Of a DNA stretch of 64,000 bases, positions 13,140 through 25,232 are shown one piece after another (the stretch's first letter is position 1; each line of letters opens with the position of its first letter). Position numbers and translations under genes: made by a program. The stretch is from Liolophura sinensis (Eukaryota > Mollusca > Polyplacophora > Chitonida > Chitonidae), in contig NC_088305.1 of the NCBI RefSeq assembly GCF_032854445.1, positions 28,914,628-28,978,627 of the forward strand, given 5' to 3'. The notes beneath the pieces are model-generated. The model was given only the letters and a program-made list of their open reading frames with translations, had not been told where the DNA came from and did no database searches.

Positions 13140-13205
13140 AAGTCACTGCTTACAGAAGTGAAACATTCTTTAGCACGGCGTAAATATACGATTAAATTTG
13201 TTGTT
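13140..13205 (+). mobile_element. SINE family V, tail fragment
   Basis: AAGTGAAACATTCTTTAGCACGGCGTAAAT is a degenerate match to the SINE V tail. Only the 3' part survives. Confidence 0.5.

Positions 13206-13210
<5 letters not shown>

Positions 13211-13247
<37 letters not shown>
13211..13247. repeat. (TA)n microsatellite
   Basis: About 18 consecutive TA dinucleotides, immediately after a SINE tail fragment. A further degenerate TATATATG block follows it. Confidence 0.9.
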
Positions 13248-13334
13248 GAACATATATATGTATACGAACTTGTATATTGCACTTATAAAGTGTTTCTTCC
13301 TCATCTTTGCTAGTTCAGCGCATGCATTCAGGGA

Positions 13335-13680
13335 GTGGACCGTGGCTTAGTGGTTGCATTTCAATCGCGAGGACACAGAGGTGAGGATTCAAACCCGGCT
13401 TTGAGCTGTGGATTTGTAAAACTCATTCGCTGCCATGCACGTGTTCGTGGTGCCTTGGTGTTTGACAGCAAGAGATCGATGACCCTCCTGTGGCTGTTTT
13501 CGCAGTATAGCTTTTGTTGAAGCCCACTTCCCATACCCACCGATATTGTGTGTATACCATACATGGTACACCATGCATGATACACCTCGCGGGAAGTTTC
13601 GTAGGTGACTTACCAAAGGTCAGTGGTTTACCTCCGGCACGCCAAAGTATTAGCGAAAACTGGTTGAGTATATCGTTAAA
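13335..13680 (+). mobile_element. tRNA-derived SINE, second type
   Basis: The head begins GACCGTGGCTTAGTGGTTG, an A-box-like segment, followed by the B-box-like GATTCAAACCC at the expected tRNA spacing. Roughly 280 bp of unrelated body follow. The head does not look like a functional tRNA gene because the arms do not pair well. The body ends in a stretch (AAGGTCAGTGGTTTACCTCC) typical of SINE bodies. Classification is by head structure only. Confidence 0.5.
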
Positions 13681-13699
13681 CCGTTATCGAATAAATCTG

Positions 13700-15310
13700 C
13701 ATATGTTTACAATGTTCCCCAAGTTACTTTCCGTCAGCCCAGTTGTTTTACATGTAATATCGGCTCGGTATACACTAGCTCGCATGAAGTTAGTGGTATA
13801 TATACTCCTATTGTTTTACACGCAGCCCCATGAATGAAAGATTGGCAAGCACTAACTTTCGTTGAGCAGTTCGTATGTCATCATTCTTTAATCTGTGTTG
13901 TATGGCTCATAAATTCGATGTTGTACAAAGATTCTTGAGGGAACATATTTCAGAGAGATCATAATCGTTATTTTTTGGGTGTGTGTGAGTTCGTTATTCA
14001 GTACGGGCATAGACGTATATCAGTGTCAAAAGTTGTGTTTGTTTCTATAAACCTTCTATAAAGATTCATATACCATTCTTTCTTCAGCTATCACGAAGCT
14101 ATATCGGGCCTACATATTGTTCTCCTTGGAACATGTACAATTATACAAGGGGTTATGTATAAAATGATAGGGCATCCAAATGTGGTACCGGTATCTGATT
14201 TCATTGGGTAAAAAATTGGACACCTCGACAACCATTGTCTGTATATAAGCCGTTAAGGAATAAGGTCGCACATTTAGATGCTTCAAAAGATCGGCTGGAA
14301 ACAGCGTCCTGGAGGGCATATTCATTGACGAGGTTTGTTGCCTCCTGCACAAAATTTATTTGATTTGGGCAATATCAAGCATGACAAACAAAGTTACGGT
14401 GTCTATAAACTTGGCGGGGAACAGAAACCCCATGGGGTTTATTATATCCCCATATAAATTAAATTATGATGTTTATACTCAAGAGGCATTATTACAACTA
14501 AAATTGAACAGTATGTATATCATTTATATGTAAATAAAGAGACCATAGTTGTCATTGTATCTATCGCTGAGCTGTAAAAAGTCATAACACCTGTAAATGA
14601 AATGTTTCAGGGGCGTGATCCCTTAATGACTATTTTCTTCAGTAATTCGGACTTGAGGAAAGCCTGAAATAAAGAGATAGAACAACATTATAGTTATCCT
14701 GTGCGTAGGCGGTTGTTAGTGTCGTTCAACTATAAAAACAATTGGTAGAGCAATAAATCAGAGCTGTATTATGAAGGACTATAAGGTTGATATAGAGTGT
14801 AAATTGTGATTCCCGGAATCACCTTGCCTAATTCAAGTAGATCTGAACGCACAATGTTTTCATTTTAGCGCCAGGTATTATCAGCTAATAAACACAGACC
14901 CATGTACACTAAAAAGAAATTAATCTGTTAATTTTAACAAAAAGCCTGTTGTCTGAGTGATGCTAGAATATATTCTGTTATTATAACATAATACTGTGTC
15001 ATATTCAACATAACATTCCGTCAATCTAATAGAAACTTTATACTGAATTAGTGGAATACGTATCTTTTCAGTCATATGACCACGAGGAGTAATTAGGTGT
15101 GTTTACATATACTGTGTATCCTTGTGGCAGGACGAGAGGACAAGGACAATTTTCAATTAAAATTAACAGATTAATTTTTTGGGTGTAGTTTTTGGGCCGT
15201 TGCCAAAGTGGTTTACTTGTTCTGTCTCTATACAGCCACAGCCATGGGCCACTTCCCAAAACCTTTGCAAATCCATTTTCGGAAATTCCCCCAAGGGCAG
15301 TTTTATCTTC
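13700..15310. other. Non-coding AT-rich DNA
   Basis: No gene recognised. A stretch of about 60 bp near 14382-14440 (GTGTCTATAAACTTGGCG and flanks) is shared with 20083-20130, so at least part of this is old repeat. Confidence 0.4.
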
Positions 15311-15317
15311 GACAAAA

Positions 15318-15485
15318 AAGCACATGCTGGCTTCCTCTTCGGACATACGTGTGGATATAGGTTTGCCAGAAACCTGCGGAAGGTCGTGGGTTTCCCCTGG
15401 GCTCTGCCCGGTTTTTCTCACCATAATGCCTGCCGCCGTCGTATAAGTGAAATATTCTTCAGTACGGCGTAAAACAACAATAAAA
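15318..15485 (+). mobile_element. SINE family V, body and tail
   Basis: Matches the body (AACCTGCGGAAGGTCGTGGG, CTGCCCGG) and tail (AGTACGGCGTAAAACAAC) of the complete copy at 55601-55877. The head is missing or unrecognisable. A 168-codon minus-strand open frame (15068-15574) is partly the back-translation of this SINE and is not a gene. Confidence 0.75.
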
Positions 15486-15614
15486 TTCATGCAGCCAGAG
15501 ACGTGGCAACACTGCTCTCGGTCAGATGACACTCTGGACACTTCGGTGTTGAGAATCGATCCATATCCGTGCAAACAGTTGTAGGCCTATATGCATCCCT
15601 CGCAGCTCAGACGT

Positions 15615-16052
15615 CTCGCCACAAACCCCCATTCGATTTCCATACGCGACAATGTTAACGTTTAGCGCTGTATCTCAGTCCCAAACATTCCGTTGGTGCG
15701 TACCTGACCCAGCCTGTGAGAAAAAAGCCATAAAAATCTTAACATAGGTTGCCCGTCAAAATCTGGACGTTTCTATGCCGGCAGCTGGGAGGGATGCCTA
15801 GCAACGCCATGGGGACGTCACTCGCAGCCTCATCACCACCTGTCTCCTTGTGTCGTCTCGCCCAGAATTTCAAACTTTCATCATTAAAACTCATACCTGC
15901 CCAAAGCTTAGACAATTTCCATCATTGTGATACCAAGCATGCACCTGTACACCAAAAAACGGCAGGCTGGCAGCAAAAAAAACTTTACACCCTAAAATAC
16001 ACAGAATTACATTCGTCTCTCTCGAAAAATGGAAGTTGTAATGGGGGTCTGT
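15615..16052 (+). repeat. Dispersed repeat C, copy 1
   Basis: About 440 bp closely matched by 30825-31281 in the same orientation. Shared landmarks are GCGACAATGTTAACGT, AGCCATAAAAATCTT, GCCGGCAGCTGGGAGG, CAGAATTTCAAACTTTCATC and GAAGTTGTAATGGGGGTCTG. Both copies end at the same point (GGGGGTCTGTGTCC), which suggests a defined element boundary. Open frames over both copies encode similar 90-110 residue peptides without any known domain, so coding is doubtful. Confidence 0.7.
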
Positions 16053-16827
16053 GTCCTATCACACCAGCCAACTTTTGTCAAAATCAATAATTTTTGCACC
16101 ACGTAATTCCTACTACCTCTTAACCTCACACACAAAGTAAGGGCTTGATACATGCAAAAACTTTTGAGTAGGAGGAATTTAACTTGGGGCACCCCTATCT
16201 TGGAAATCTGTCTGTTTGTCAGCTCTCAAGCACAAAGTTCAAAGCTCTGTATGGCACATACCGTTCAAAATATCTCAACCAGGTCAAATGTTTTTGAAAG
16301 CTGGCATGTATATCTGCAAGAAAAGTGAAAAAATTCCGATGACCAAGTATTTTAGAATTTCCATTAACAAACATTTAGAAAATTCGGGATTTTCAAGTAG
16401 ATTTTCTTTTTTACAGCAGTGCTAAGAACGTATTTAAAGGCCAAAAGTGTCAAAATATATATCAAAAGATAGGTAATTTATCTGACAATTCACTTACAAA
16501 ATATAGGACATGCCTTTTAGCAACTTTGTACAAAATTTGACTTACTGTAATACAGGGGGGTAGCAAAGCGGATTTTAAAAATTCCAGAAAAGTACATTTT
16601 GATCACCGTCAAAGTAAACATATGTATCCAAATTGATATAGAAATGCTCATAGGCACAGTTTCCATGGATAGGGCTTAAGAAAAGGCTAGTATCCCTTTT
16701 ACACACTGATTCACATGATAAAACCCTTTAAAAGATGACCCACTCCCCCACCTTTCCCGTCTCCCCATGGCTGCCACTGGTTGGCTGGCTTACCTCAACT
16801 CACAGTGCAAAAGAATCATATCACCTT
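16053..16827. other. Non-coding DNA between repeats
   Basis: No gene or recognisable repeat. It contains no splice-linked open frame of note. Confidence 0.4.
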
Positions 16828-17491
16828 TGTTGCCTCAGACTAAATTAGTACTTTCCACATACCAAACACAAAAGCGTGACACTGGCATCTACAAGAGATA
16901 AAGAGAGGGGAGAAACATGAATTTGCCACATACAAAAAGAAAGCCACACAGAACATGCACACTGGTCATTCAGACAGTCAGCAAGTCAACCTTCCCAAGA
17001 CATGTTGAAGGGACCCAAGAAGAGGGGAAAAGTTATACTTTTTCACTTGTAACAACACAGAAATCCTCAAATAATCGGTGAAAAATTACATCCGTAATCA
17101 GGTTCCACACTGGATGTTCCTGGGTGGGCATGAGGAATGGACATTTAAACTGCCCGTACATATATGAGAAACCTGTGACGTTTCCCCGGGGGTGAGGGGT
17201 GGGTGGTGGCGGTGGGGGTGTTGGTGGGGGTGGGTTGGTTTGAGGCGCTGGAGGGGTATATGTCATGGCGTAGTACCGGACCAATGATGGGGATTCTATG
17301 TCGGCTAAGGGAGTGGAGGACTGCGTCCGATTGGTCAGGCCTTTGAGGAAGCTGAACGGCTAGCAGACCTCACTTACTTGGATATATCCCAGTTCAATAT
17401 ATGCATAAACCAGGCAAAGTTCACTGAAGTCATGTTCGGGAGACAATCTAAAGAGGGAAACCGAGAAGAAAGCTCAGTAGGTATCGAACTA
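16828..17491 (+). repeat. Left arm of a 2.7-kb foldback inverted repeat
   Basis: Reverse complement of 18880-19497 over nearly its whole length. Paired landmarks are TTGCCTCAGACTAAATTAGT, the stretch around TTACATCCGTAATCAGGTTC, GGTGGGCATGAGGAATGGAC and ATATGCATAAACCAGGCAAA. It carries an extra G-rich stretch at about 17190-17245 that the other arm lacks. A further short inverted match is seen between 17494-17520 and 18419-18446, inside the spacer. Confidence 0.8.
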
Positions 17492-18879
17492 GTGTTGCAG
17501 CAGATACCTGTTTTTAATGTTTTGTGACTGCAGATTGATTTGATGTACATTTACCTAGTGTGTGGTGGCACACGTGGGAGGAACCTGACTTGGTTTGTAA
17601 ATTAAATACACGCTGGCCCGCTCTACTACTCTAGCCAAGTAAACTAATCTGCTGATGTGTTTTTATCCACCTGTGTGAGGCTGGGCCCTTATATGTGTCC
17701 GTCTCGGATAGCAGATGAGCAGAATCCCTCACGGTTATAGCTCATTCTCAGATTTTCAGAAATCCGGCCTGTCAGTTATGATAAATCATGCAGAGTAGGC
17801 CTACTGTAAGTTTTCCACATTTTTGACCTCTTAAGCACTTTTTTCAGTGGAATTAATGCACACAATTATTATGAAAATGATTTGTTCGTGTCACTAAAGA
17901 TGCTGTCTCCATAAAACTGTGCAGATTATTTCTCTACACCCCATGGTTCTGTAAGAATGTTTCAAAATATTGGTCACTGTTTTGGTTGAAAAGGGTTAAA
18001 AAAATGGGTACGTGGAAAAATCCATGCGGTTATTTTTAGCATGTGGCAGGGTTTTAGGCTGTTCAGAGCAAACACGTTAGTTTCGTTTTCAGTTTACGTT
18101 GTATGTACTGAACCTTAGGCACGCAACAGTGAGAGGCATTTCGCCTAAATTGCCTTACATCCCATGAGCCCATGGTTTATCACATTTCAGCTGCAGCTAT
18201 TTGACCAGAATAATTAAGGACAGGGTGCCCGAAACTGCCACCGACCGAACCGGCTTAATCTGTTTGAGTGTTGCGGTAAGTTTCCAAAACATTCTTTTCC
18301 GTTTATTTCAGAAATAATGTTTCGTTAGGTCTGTTGCCTCTGTGGTGGGTAAGGGACTCATCTGTGTGTGTGTGTACACCGTTTCCGAGTCATACCAAAG
18401 AAGCACACGCGACACAAAACATTGAAAACAGGCATCTCTGCTGCAACGCTGGCTGGTTTTTTGGGCATAGGCTTGAAGTGGACAAGGTTAATTTTCCTCT
18501 TTAAACTTAAAAATAAACCACTGTAGGCAGGTAGTTGTCATTGCATGTGTGTATTCATTCCTCTGACAAGTTACATGTGCACTCATACATTATGTACGGC
18601 GATGGACAAAAATGCTCAATTTCAAGTATCTAGCATACATGTAAGTGTGATCTGTTGGAATATTGCCCTTGTGAAAATGACTCTCTGCCCCACCATGTGT
18701 CTGTTTCGCCACCAGGACACCAGAACGCTTTTCCTGCGACACCTCAATCAGTTTTTGTTGTAGTATCTGGCCCAGTGTGGCATCCACCTCCCTGGGCAGC
18801 TGGGATTTTTTTGTTTATGTTTCCATTGTCCTCACACACAAGTTGAGAAAATAGACAGCTTCACATGGCTTTCACATCC
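17492..18879. other. Spacer between the arms of the foldback repeat
   Basis: About 1.4 kb with no transposase-like or other recognisable open frame. A small inner part (17494-17520 against 18419-18446) continues the inverted pairing, so roughly 430 bp at 18447-18879 may be inserted in one arm or lost from the other. Confidence 0.5.
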
Positions 18880-19497
18880 TAGTTCAATACCTACTGAGCT
18901 TTCTTCTCGGCTTCCCTCTTTTGACCTTGTCTCCCAAACTTGGCCTCAGTGAATTTTGCCTGGTTTATGCATATATTGAATTGGGATGTACCTAGGTGAG
19001 CGGGGTCTGCTAGCCGTTCAGCTTCCTCAAAGGCCTGACCAATCGAAAGCAGTCCTCCACTCCCTTAGCCGACATAGAATCCCCGTCATTGGTCCGGTAA
19101 TACCCCTCCAGCGCCTCCACAATCCCACCACCCCCGGGGAAACGTCACAGGTTTCTCATATATGTACGGCAGTTTAAATGTCCATTCCTCATGCCCACCC
19201 AGGAACATCCAGTGTGGAACCTGATTGCGGATGTAATTTCTCACGGATTATTTGAGGATTTCTGTGTTGTTACAAGTTAAAAAGTATAACTTTCCCCCCC
19301 CCCTTTTTGTGTCCCTTCAGTATGTCGTGGTAGGGTTGACTTGCTGAGTTTCTGAATGACCAGTGTGCATGTTCTGTGTGGCTTACTTTTTGTATGTGGC
19401 AAATTCAAGTTTCTCCCCTCTCTTTATCTCTTGTAGATGCCAGTGTCACACTTTGGTGTTTGATATGTGGAAAGTACTAATTTAGTCTGAGGCAACA
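18880..19497 (-). repeat. Right arm of a 2.7-kb foldback inverted repeat
   Basis: Pairs with 16828-17491 in inverted orientation. The outer boundary is sharp: similarity stops just after TTTAGTCTGAGGCAACA at 19497. The open frame 18986-19177 lies in this arm and has no recognisable product. Confidence 0.8.
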
Positions 19498-19798
19498 ACA
19501 CGGGTCAAGGACAGAACAAGTCCCTCGGACTTTGATCCCGGCATTTATGAGATATGTCATTATACATATATTTACTTATGGTGAATAAACATTCAGTTAA
19601 AAACAAAGGACACCATACAGTGATAAAGCTAAATGTACACAAGCCTTCGTGCGTCGCACAAGCTCAAAAGGTCAAGTTTGTCTAGTGGTAGCAGTGATGT
19701 AAAGCGAGCGTAGAGAGCGGCACATCCGCTTAAAGAGTGTGCGATCGTCTACGAAATAATGACGCGACTCAGGCAATTGTACTCCAGTTCAAAAAATC
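19498..19798. other. Non-coding DNA with a family B end fragment
   Basis: 19685-19731 (GCAGTGATGTAAAGCGAGCG to GAGAGCGGCACATCCGCT) matches a terminal inverted repeat of family B in reverse orientation. Nothing else is recognised. Confidence 0.4.
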
Positions 19799-20045
19799 TT
19801 CATCTGATATTTGCTGAAAGGCCTTTGTTCCAGTCATCCATAGTATCTACCGACAATTTGTTTTCATAAGCAAATATTGATTTTTCAGCCAAAAATGTTC
19901 TGTGGGTTCTATTTAATTTCCTTAATTTCACTTTGCAGGATTGGTAGCGAGTAGAATCCGCCATATATAACATCTGTGTGAGGGTATAATTCAAAAAGTA
20001 GCCATATAGTAAAAGGTTAAGTTCATTTCATATCATTTTATTCAC
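19799..20045. repeat. Local direct duplication, copy 1
   Basis: Shares ATATTTGCTGAAAGG, GCCAAAAAT, CTTTGCAGGATTGGTAGCGA and TATAACATCT in the same order with 20309-20580, about 510 bp downstream. The two copies are clearly diverged, so the duplication is old. Confidence 0.65.
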
Positions 20046-20308
20046 CAAGGCATGCAGCAAATACATACGAATTTACGGTGTCTATAAACTTGGCGAGAAC
20101 AGAAACTCCGAGGGGTTTATTTCTAAGTGAGTATTGGAATGTTATACATAAAGGCTATGCCAGGCTTTAGTCAACTTCCGGACATGCCTATCACAGAAAA
20201 GGGACATTGCGAATTTGTAATATATGCATTTATTTCTGGATAGTGTTTTTGCAGGCTTCTAGCATTACCATGGAGTACGGAATATATTTTCCAATGAAGT
20301 TCTTCATC

Positions 20309-20580
20309 CGATATTTGCTGAAAGGTATTCATTCCAGCTTTCCTTGGTATCTAAAAAAAATTGTTTTCATTAGCGAATATGGATGTTTTGGCCAAAAATA
20401 TTCGGTGTGCATGGTCTCTTTAATGTCCTTACTTTCGCTTTGCAGGATTGGTAGCGAATAGAATCAGCCATTTATAACATCTTCGTCTGAGTATATGGCA
20501 AAATATAACACCTGTGTCTGGGTATATGGCAAAAACTAGTTATATGGTATAAGTTGATATTTTATTTCTTTTACTCACAG
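20309..20580. repeat. Local direct duplication, copy 2
   Basis: Second copy of the unit at 19799-20045. It also holds a short internal repeat of GTATATGGCAAAA. No coding signal is seen. Confidence 0.65.
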
Positions 20581-20659
20581 AAGTGGAAAGGAATATGGAT
20601 ATGGCTAAAAACACAGGTATTTTCTCAGCTTTTTCTGCTATAAGTAAGTATATTTAGGA

Positions 20660-20780
20660 AGGAATTTATTTCTTTATTTGATAGATGTTTAACGCCATAC
20701 TCAAGAATTTTTCATTTGTATCGTGGCTGTCGGTTTTATAGGTGATGGAGACTTAAGTGACCGTACTAAAGCACTGCCCT
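20660..20780 (-). mobile_element. SINE family V, degenerate tail fragment
   Basis: ATTTATTTCTTTATTTGATAG then GTTTAACGCCATACTCAAGA is the reverse of the SINE V tail. The body decays beyond recognition after about 100 bp. Confidence 0.5.
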
Positions 20781-23080
20781 TCACCACATATATCACAGGT
20801 CTGACTTAAAGGCAAAGAAAACACCAACATGAAGTATATGTCAAATGAAAGACCATTAAACAGTGTCCATCAAAACAGTTTGTTTTATTTTTTTCATCCT
20901 AGAATTTTTTAATCCCAGCAATGTACACTTTAAAGTTTGGGTTTTAAGGTGGCCTTTTCTTTCAGTATTGGGACCAGTGACGTCACATAAAGTTGTTGCC
21001 CGTGAACACGTACAGACTTCCAGATTTCCCCATTAAAATGCATATACATATAGACTTATGAAAACATTTGCCGAATCAGCTTTGAAACTAGCTATTTCAA
21101 GCAAAAAAAAATACCCTCTGGTTCACAACAGATCACCTTAGAATCTGATGTTCTTCTAACAATTTTACTCGATTGGAAAAAAATTTAAAAAGTAAATGGA
21201 ACTAATTTCTGGAACAGTTTTTAGAGGTCTTTCATCTGAAATATACTTCATTTTAGTGCCTTTAAAGCGGCTGCCCGATGAAGCGAAAGCTGGATTTGAA
21301 TGTGTGTGCGTCTCCATTGATCAAAGACCTGGTCGTCGCAGATAGCCAGCTGTTTGAACTTAAGCCAGCGAACACCGGATCTACTGATACATGCACGTGC
21401 ACAAATACATGATTAAGTGATTAAGCCATTGAAGTATCATACCGAACACACCAGACATGACACACCAACCAGTCACATTATACTGACACCAGGCTAGCCA
21501 GTCCTGTTTCCATGTTCTAGCCTGTCAGTACTGAACGCATAGCTTCTAACACATTGTTCATTGTTCTTGCATGTGAATGGATATCTGTGCATGGTGATAT
21601 ACTAAAGAGTGGCCAAACAAAGCCGAGTAACACCCATTCTTTCTAGCTGCAAGGGGGGCAAGTCATGGGGAACTAGTTTTTCATGGTTCATTGTAATGAC
21701 ATTCAAGTCATCATGTACAATTCGTCGAAGTTACATGGAAGTGTTTTAAAATTATTAAAATCATATAAATTGTAACACCGGCCTTTCTGTGAGTACATGT
21801 GTACTTGTACTGATATTAGTCCCAGTTGTATATACCTGTGTAATTATTATGTTTTCAATCGAAGTCTTAATTTCTTATATTAGTCATCGTAATGATATTA
21901 AATCATCTTGAAGTTAACTTCAAGTTTATTGTAATTCCGTGCGTTTTCGAAGCTTTGATCAAAGCAAGCAATCAGCGGTGCCCATGTCATCGTTAAGTTC
22001 GCTGCACTTATTATATCATTCACGCCCACATGAAAAATGGCAAGTAACCTTACCTAGGTGCGAAACAGAATGTACTAATGTAGATTGCCTGGGTTAAGTC
22101 GAATAAGCTATGAGATAACATGCCTCCCTCGTTTTTACCTGATATTCCCACATAGCGACAACACAAGCTGCAAGGATGTTATTCACTGGGTCTATATGCA
22201 TAGTGTCGGTGAAATACAAGTATCACTCGCGTTTCAGGCAAAGTGTAAAGATAGAAAAGGGTATTCAGCCTCAATACATCGTCATGTATGTAAATAAGGA
22301 AACATATTCTGGATGCGCACTACTCTTGCAGTGGTTTTAGAGACATATTTGGCTAAATATGTCTCCTAAAACCTCTCTTTTATGTGTGAAGGAATTGACT
22401 TTACGTTTTGTTGATGTTAACGTATATGCATCGTTCACAGCATTCCGTATAGGCCTGTAGATTATGTAGTGATTTCCTCTCAGTTTCGAACTGTTTGTTA
22501 ACATATTTTATATTTTATTTTTCTGAGTGTGCCGTTCATTGCTGCTTGAATTCGCTTTGTTTTCACCTCCTGTACTGTGGACACGTGACCAAAGAGTGTT
22601 CTGTTGATTAGCTCCGATTGGCTATGGCAGCGTAGTAAAACTATGAATTACTCATGTTATTAAAATATTATTAATTACTGAAGACAGGCCCTGCCGTGTC
22701 AAAAAACAAAGAAGTTTGTCAGTTATCGTACTTGCCCAAATAGCGACAGTGGTTTACTCTGGCCTACCACTTCCTCGAGCCATAATATTTATCAGTGGTA
22801 TAAGTGGAATATTCTGGAGAACGTTCTTAAACCCTAATAATGAATAAAATTAAATGAGCATGTATTTTTTTACAGCTTAAACCCTTTCGCATCTCCTTAA
22901 ATAGTAATAATACCATATTTACGTAGTGTGTTTGACTAAAGGTTTTTGGAAACATTTCATGCTGGGCTCAGGCCAAAAATTATACTGGCTTAAACGATTC
23001 ATAAAAAGTACTATGAAATAATTGTATAGTGTTGAAGAGCCTGGAGAGAGATGTACCTGACAATGTCACAAATTATCGTT
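20781..23080. other. Non-coding DNA
   Basis: No gene recognised. A near-perfect hairpin (about 18-bp arms, GGTTTTAG-AGACATATTT against its complement) lies at 22333-22373. Short open frames such as 22085-22297 are unremarkable. Confidence 0.4.
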
Positions 23081-23825
23081 ATCGATGAACATGCAGGGAA
23101 TGTGTCACCAGCTTAGCACCCTAATCCAGCCTCTCCCCTCTGTTTTGACAATTATCATCGATGACGTCACCAGAGCTGGTGACTTGATTTCCGCACAACA
23201 CTGTAGCCTAACAACTGAGCAACTGTGGTTTAAAGCCATTTTTTACGCTCCAAGAAGTAAAGGTAATAAGTTTCCTGTAGGTTTACATGTTCGGCCACGG
23301 CATATACCAAGTCTTCAGGAATAAAAAACAAGTAGGGCTTTATGTTTCCTTTAAGCAATTTACACGAAATTTAGAAGTTTGGAAGCAATAACAGACTCTA
23401 ACCCTTTCCTTTCGTTTTTCGTTCTTCCTTTCTTTTATTTTCCTTTCGCTTATTTCCCATATTTGCCTTGTTCTTGTAGAAGCGGGAACGCAGTGACCGT
23501 GAACATAGACAAATCTCAACATACCCATTACCACTCGCACATCTGCCAGGTATGAGATGAATAGTCGGATTTGGAATGTTTGATTATCTCCCTTGGCGTA
23601 TGCATGTCAGCACAAAATAATCTCAGCTTCAGTACAAAATAATTTTATATTTACTTACGTGTTAAAGTTTGGCTATTAACGATGGACTTTTCTGCTTGCC
23701 GTAAATGTTGGAGAAGACTTTCCGAATAAGAACAAGAATAATCAAATGTTCTGTCATTAATATGAACTATTTAAAGTTAACACGGAAATGGCCACTGAAA
23801 ATGGCCTATATCATACCCTTGCAGC

Positions 23826-24020
23826 GCATGCGCAGCTATCGACGTTTTACGTCACCGCCACCACTAGACAGACTTCACCACAGGTGTCTGTAAGAGGCAC
23901 GTAGTCTTGTTTAGATGTCTTAGCGCGCACGCACTCTTCAGTAAAATCGTTTCAGGTCTCCAATAAAATCATGTTGGATACACACTTTAGATAAAGAGAA
24001 TGTATGGGTTGAAACAGACA
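23826..24020 (+). mobile_element. Family B MITE-like element, truncated or diverged copy
   Basis: Starts CAGCGCATGCGCAGCTATCG and continues through GTCACCGCCACCACTAGACA, GTAGTCTTGTTTAG and TAGATAAAGAGAATGTATG, in the same order as in 9809-10147. The right terminal repeat is not recognisable. Confidence 0.5.
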
Positions 24021-24442
24021 TTCGTATACCAGCCGTTAAGCAAAATGGAATTTCCGGGCCAATAATTGCAAGGCCAATGCCCAAAACGACGTTTTAACAT
24101 AAACTACTAAAAAATACGAAAGTATGTAATGTACGAAATTCAGACTGAATCAAGCAAAGAAAAGCATTCAACTGTTTTCATTGATGTTGGAAATACGCAA
24201 CGAATGTTCTAGGCGAATGAATGACATGGACATCAAAACTTTGTACCATATACAAGTAGGCGAGTTGTCGATAATCAAAATATGTATGTCCGTTGCGCTT
24301 TGATTGCAACTGTTCATGTATCCAACGCGACGATATAATTCAACATGATGATTATACATTCCCAAGCGCCCGGTTCAACAGAAACAGTCAAAGCCATGAA
24401 GCATGCATAAACGTCAGTGATGATCTATTTTTTCTGTTCACA

Positions 24443-24602
24443 GAATGGTCATTTATGGAGTGGAGGCGTTGGCGCCGCTATTGCTATTGCTCTTTGTGTA
24501 GCCAGTGCCTTTGCCACAGGGTTTAGTATATCTGTCGGTATTGTCGTGTGTGTCGCTGTGGCTGTTGTGTGGAAACTGTGTGTCGAAGACTTACATGTAT
24601 AA
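24443..24602 (+). CDS. Possible orphan terminal exon coding a hydrophobic peptide
   Basis: A strong acceptor (TTTTTTCTGTTCACAG) precedes an open frame of about 52 codons ending in a stop at 24602. The peptide begins NGHLWSGGVG and then has about 37 mostly Ala, Val, Ile, Cys and Gly residues, enough for one long or two short membrane segments, and ends EDLHV. I recognise no family. No upstream exon with matching phase can be assigned; 23085-23270, which ends in AAAG before GTAATAAG, is a weak candidate. It could be chance low-complexity coding. Confidence 0.2.
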
Positions 24603-25080
24603 AACATTAAGTAAGGAGACGAATATTTTACCAGAGTCTCTCTTCCACCAAATAAAGGATGGATCCAACACACCCGATGTCTCACTACCCCTTCTCGTGT
24701 CAGCGTTAATTTTCATTGCATTCCAGGTAAAAACATTGTGACGTCATATCGTCACAGAATGATTCAATATTTGTAACTAATGTGTGGGACATCCGGTTGA
24801 CCTTTTTGCAACAATACTGCTTATGATTGGTCAATTGCGTATTCTTTATTGACAGTTCGGAAAGGTCTGTTCTTATGCTCACCACCGACCTTACTCCTCC
24901 ACGACACGACAGTCTGACAGTTAGCAAATGCTCACAAGTAACCGGTGAAGTACGATCACTAGACAATTTACCTCGGTTCAGGGTTCTAATATTGAAATAA
25001 CAGTAAATAACACGCCGTATAGCTATAGGGGTCACGGCTCAGACAGAACTGGGTAAAAAGTGCAGTGATATAATTGTACT

Positions 25081-25215
25081 TTATTAGAGGTCACTGGTCT
25101 AGAATTACTTGTGATTTATTAGAGGTCACTGGTCTAGAATTACTTGTGATTTATTAGACGTCACTGGTCTAGCATTACTTGTGATGTATTAGACGTCACT
25201 GGTCTAGAATTACTC
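25081..25215. repeat. 35-bp tandem repeat, about 3.9 copies
   Basis: Unit TTATTAGAGGTCACTGGTCT plus AGAATTACTTGTGAT, with copies starting at 25081, 25116, 25151 and 25186. Copies differ at one or two positions. The array ends 18 bp before the terminal-inverted-repeat element at 25233. Confidence 0.9.
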
Positions 25216-25232
25216 AAAACGCTTTGATGCCT

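Noticed and set aside
15068-15574. 168-codon minus-strand open frame
   Set aside because: A large part is the reverse of SINE family V; the rest has no recognisable domain.
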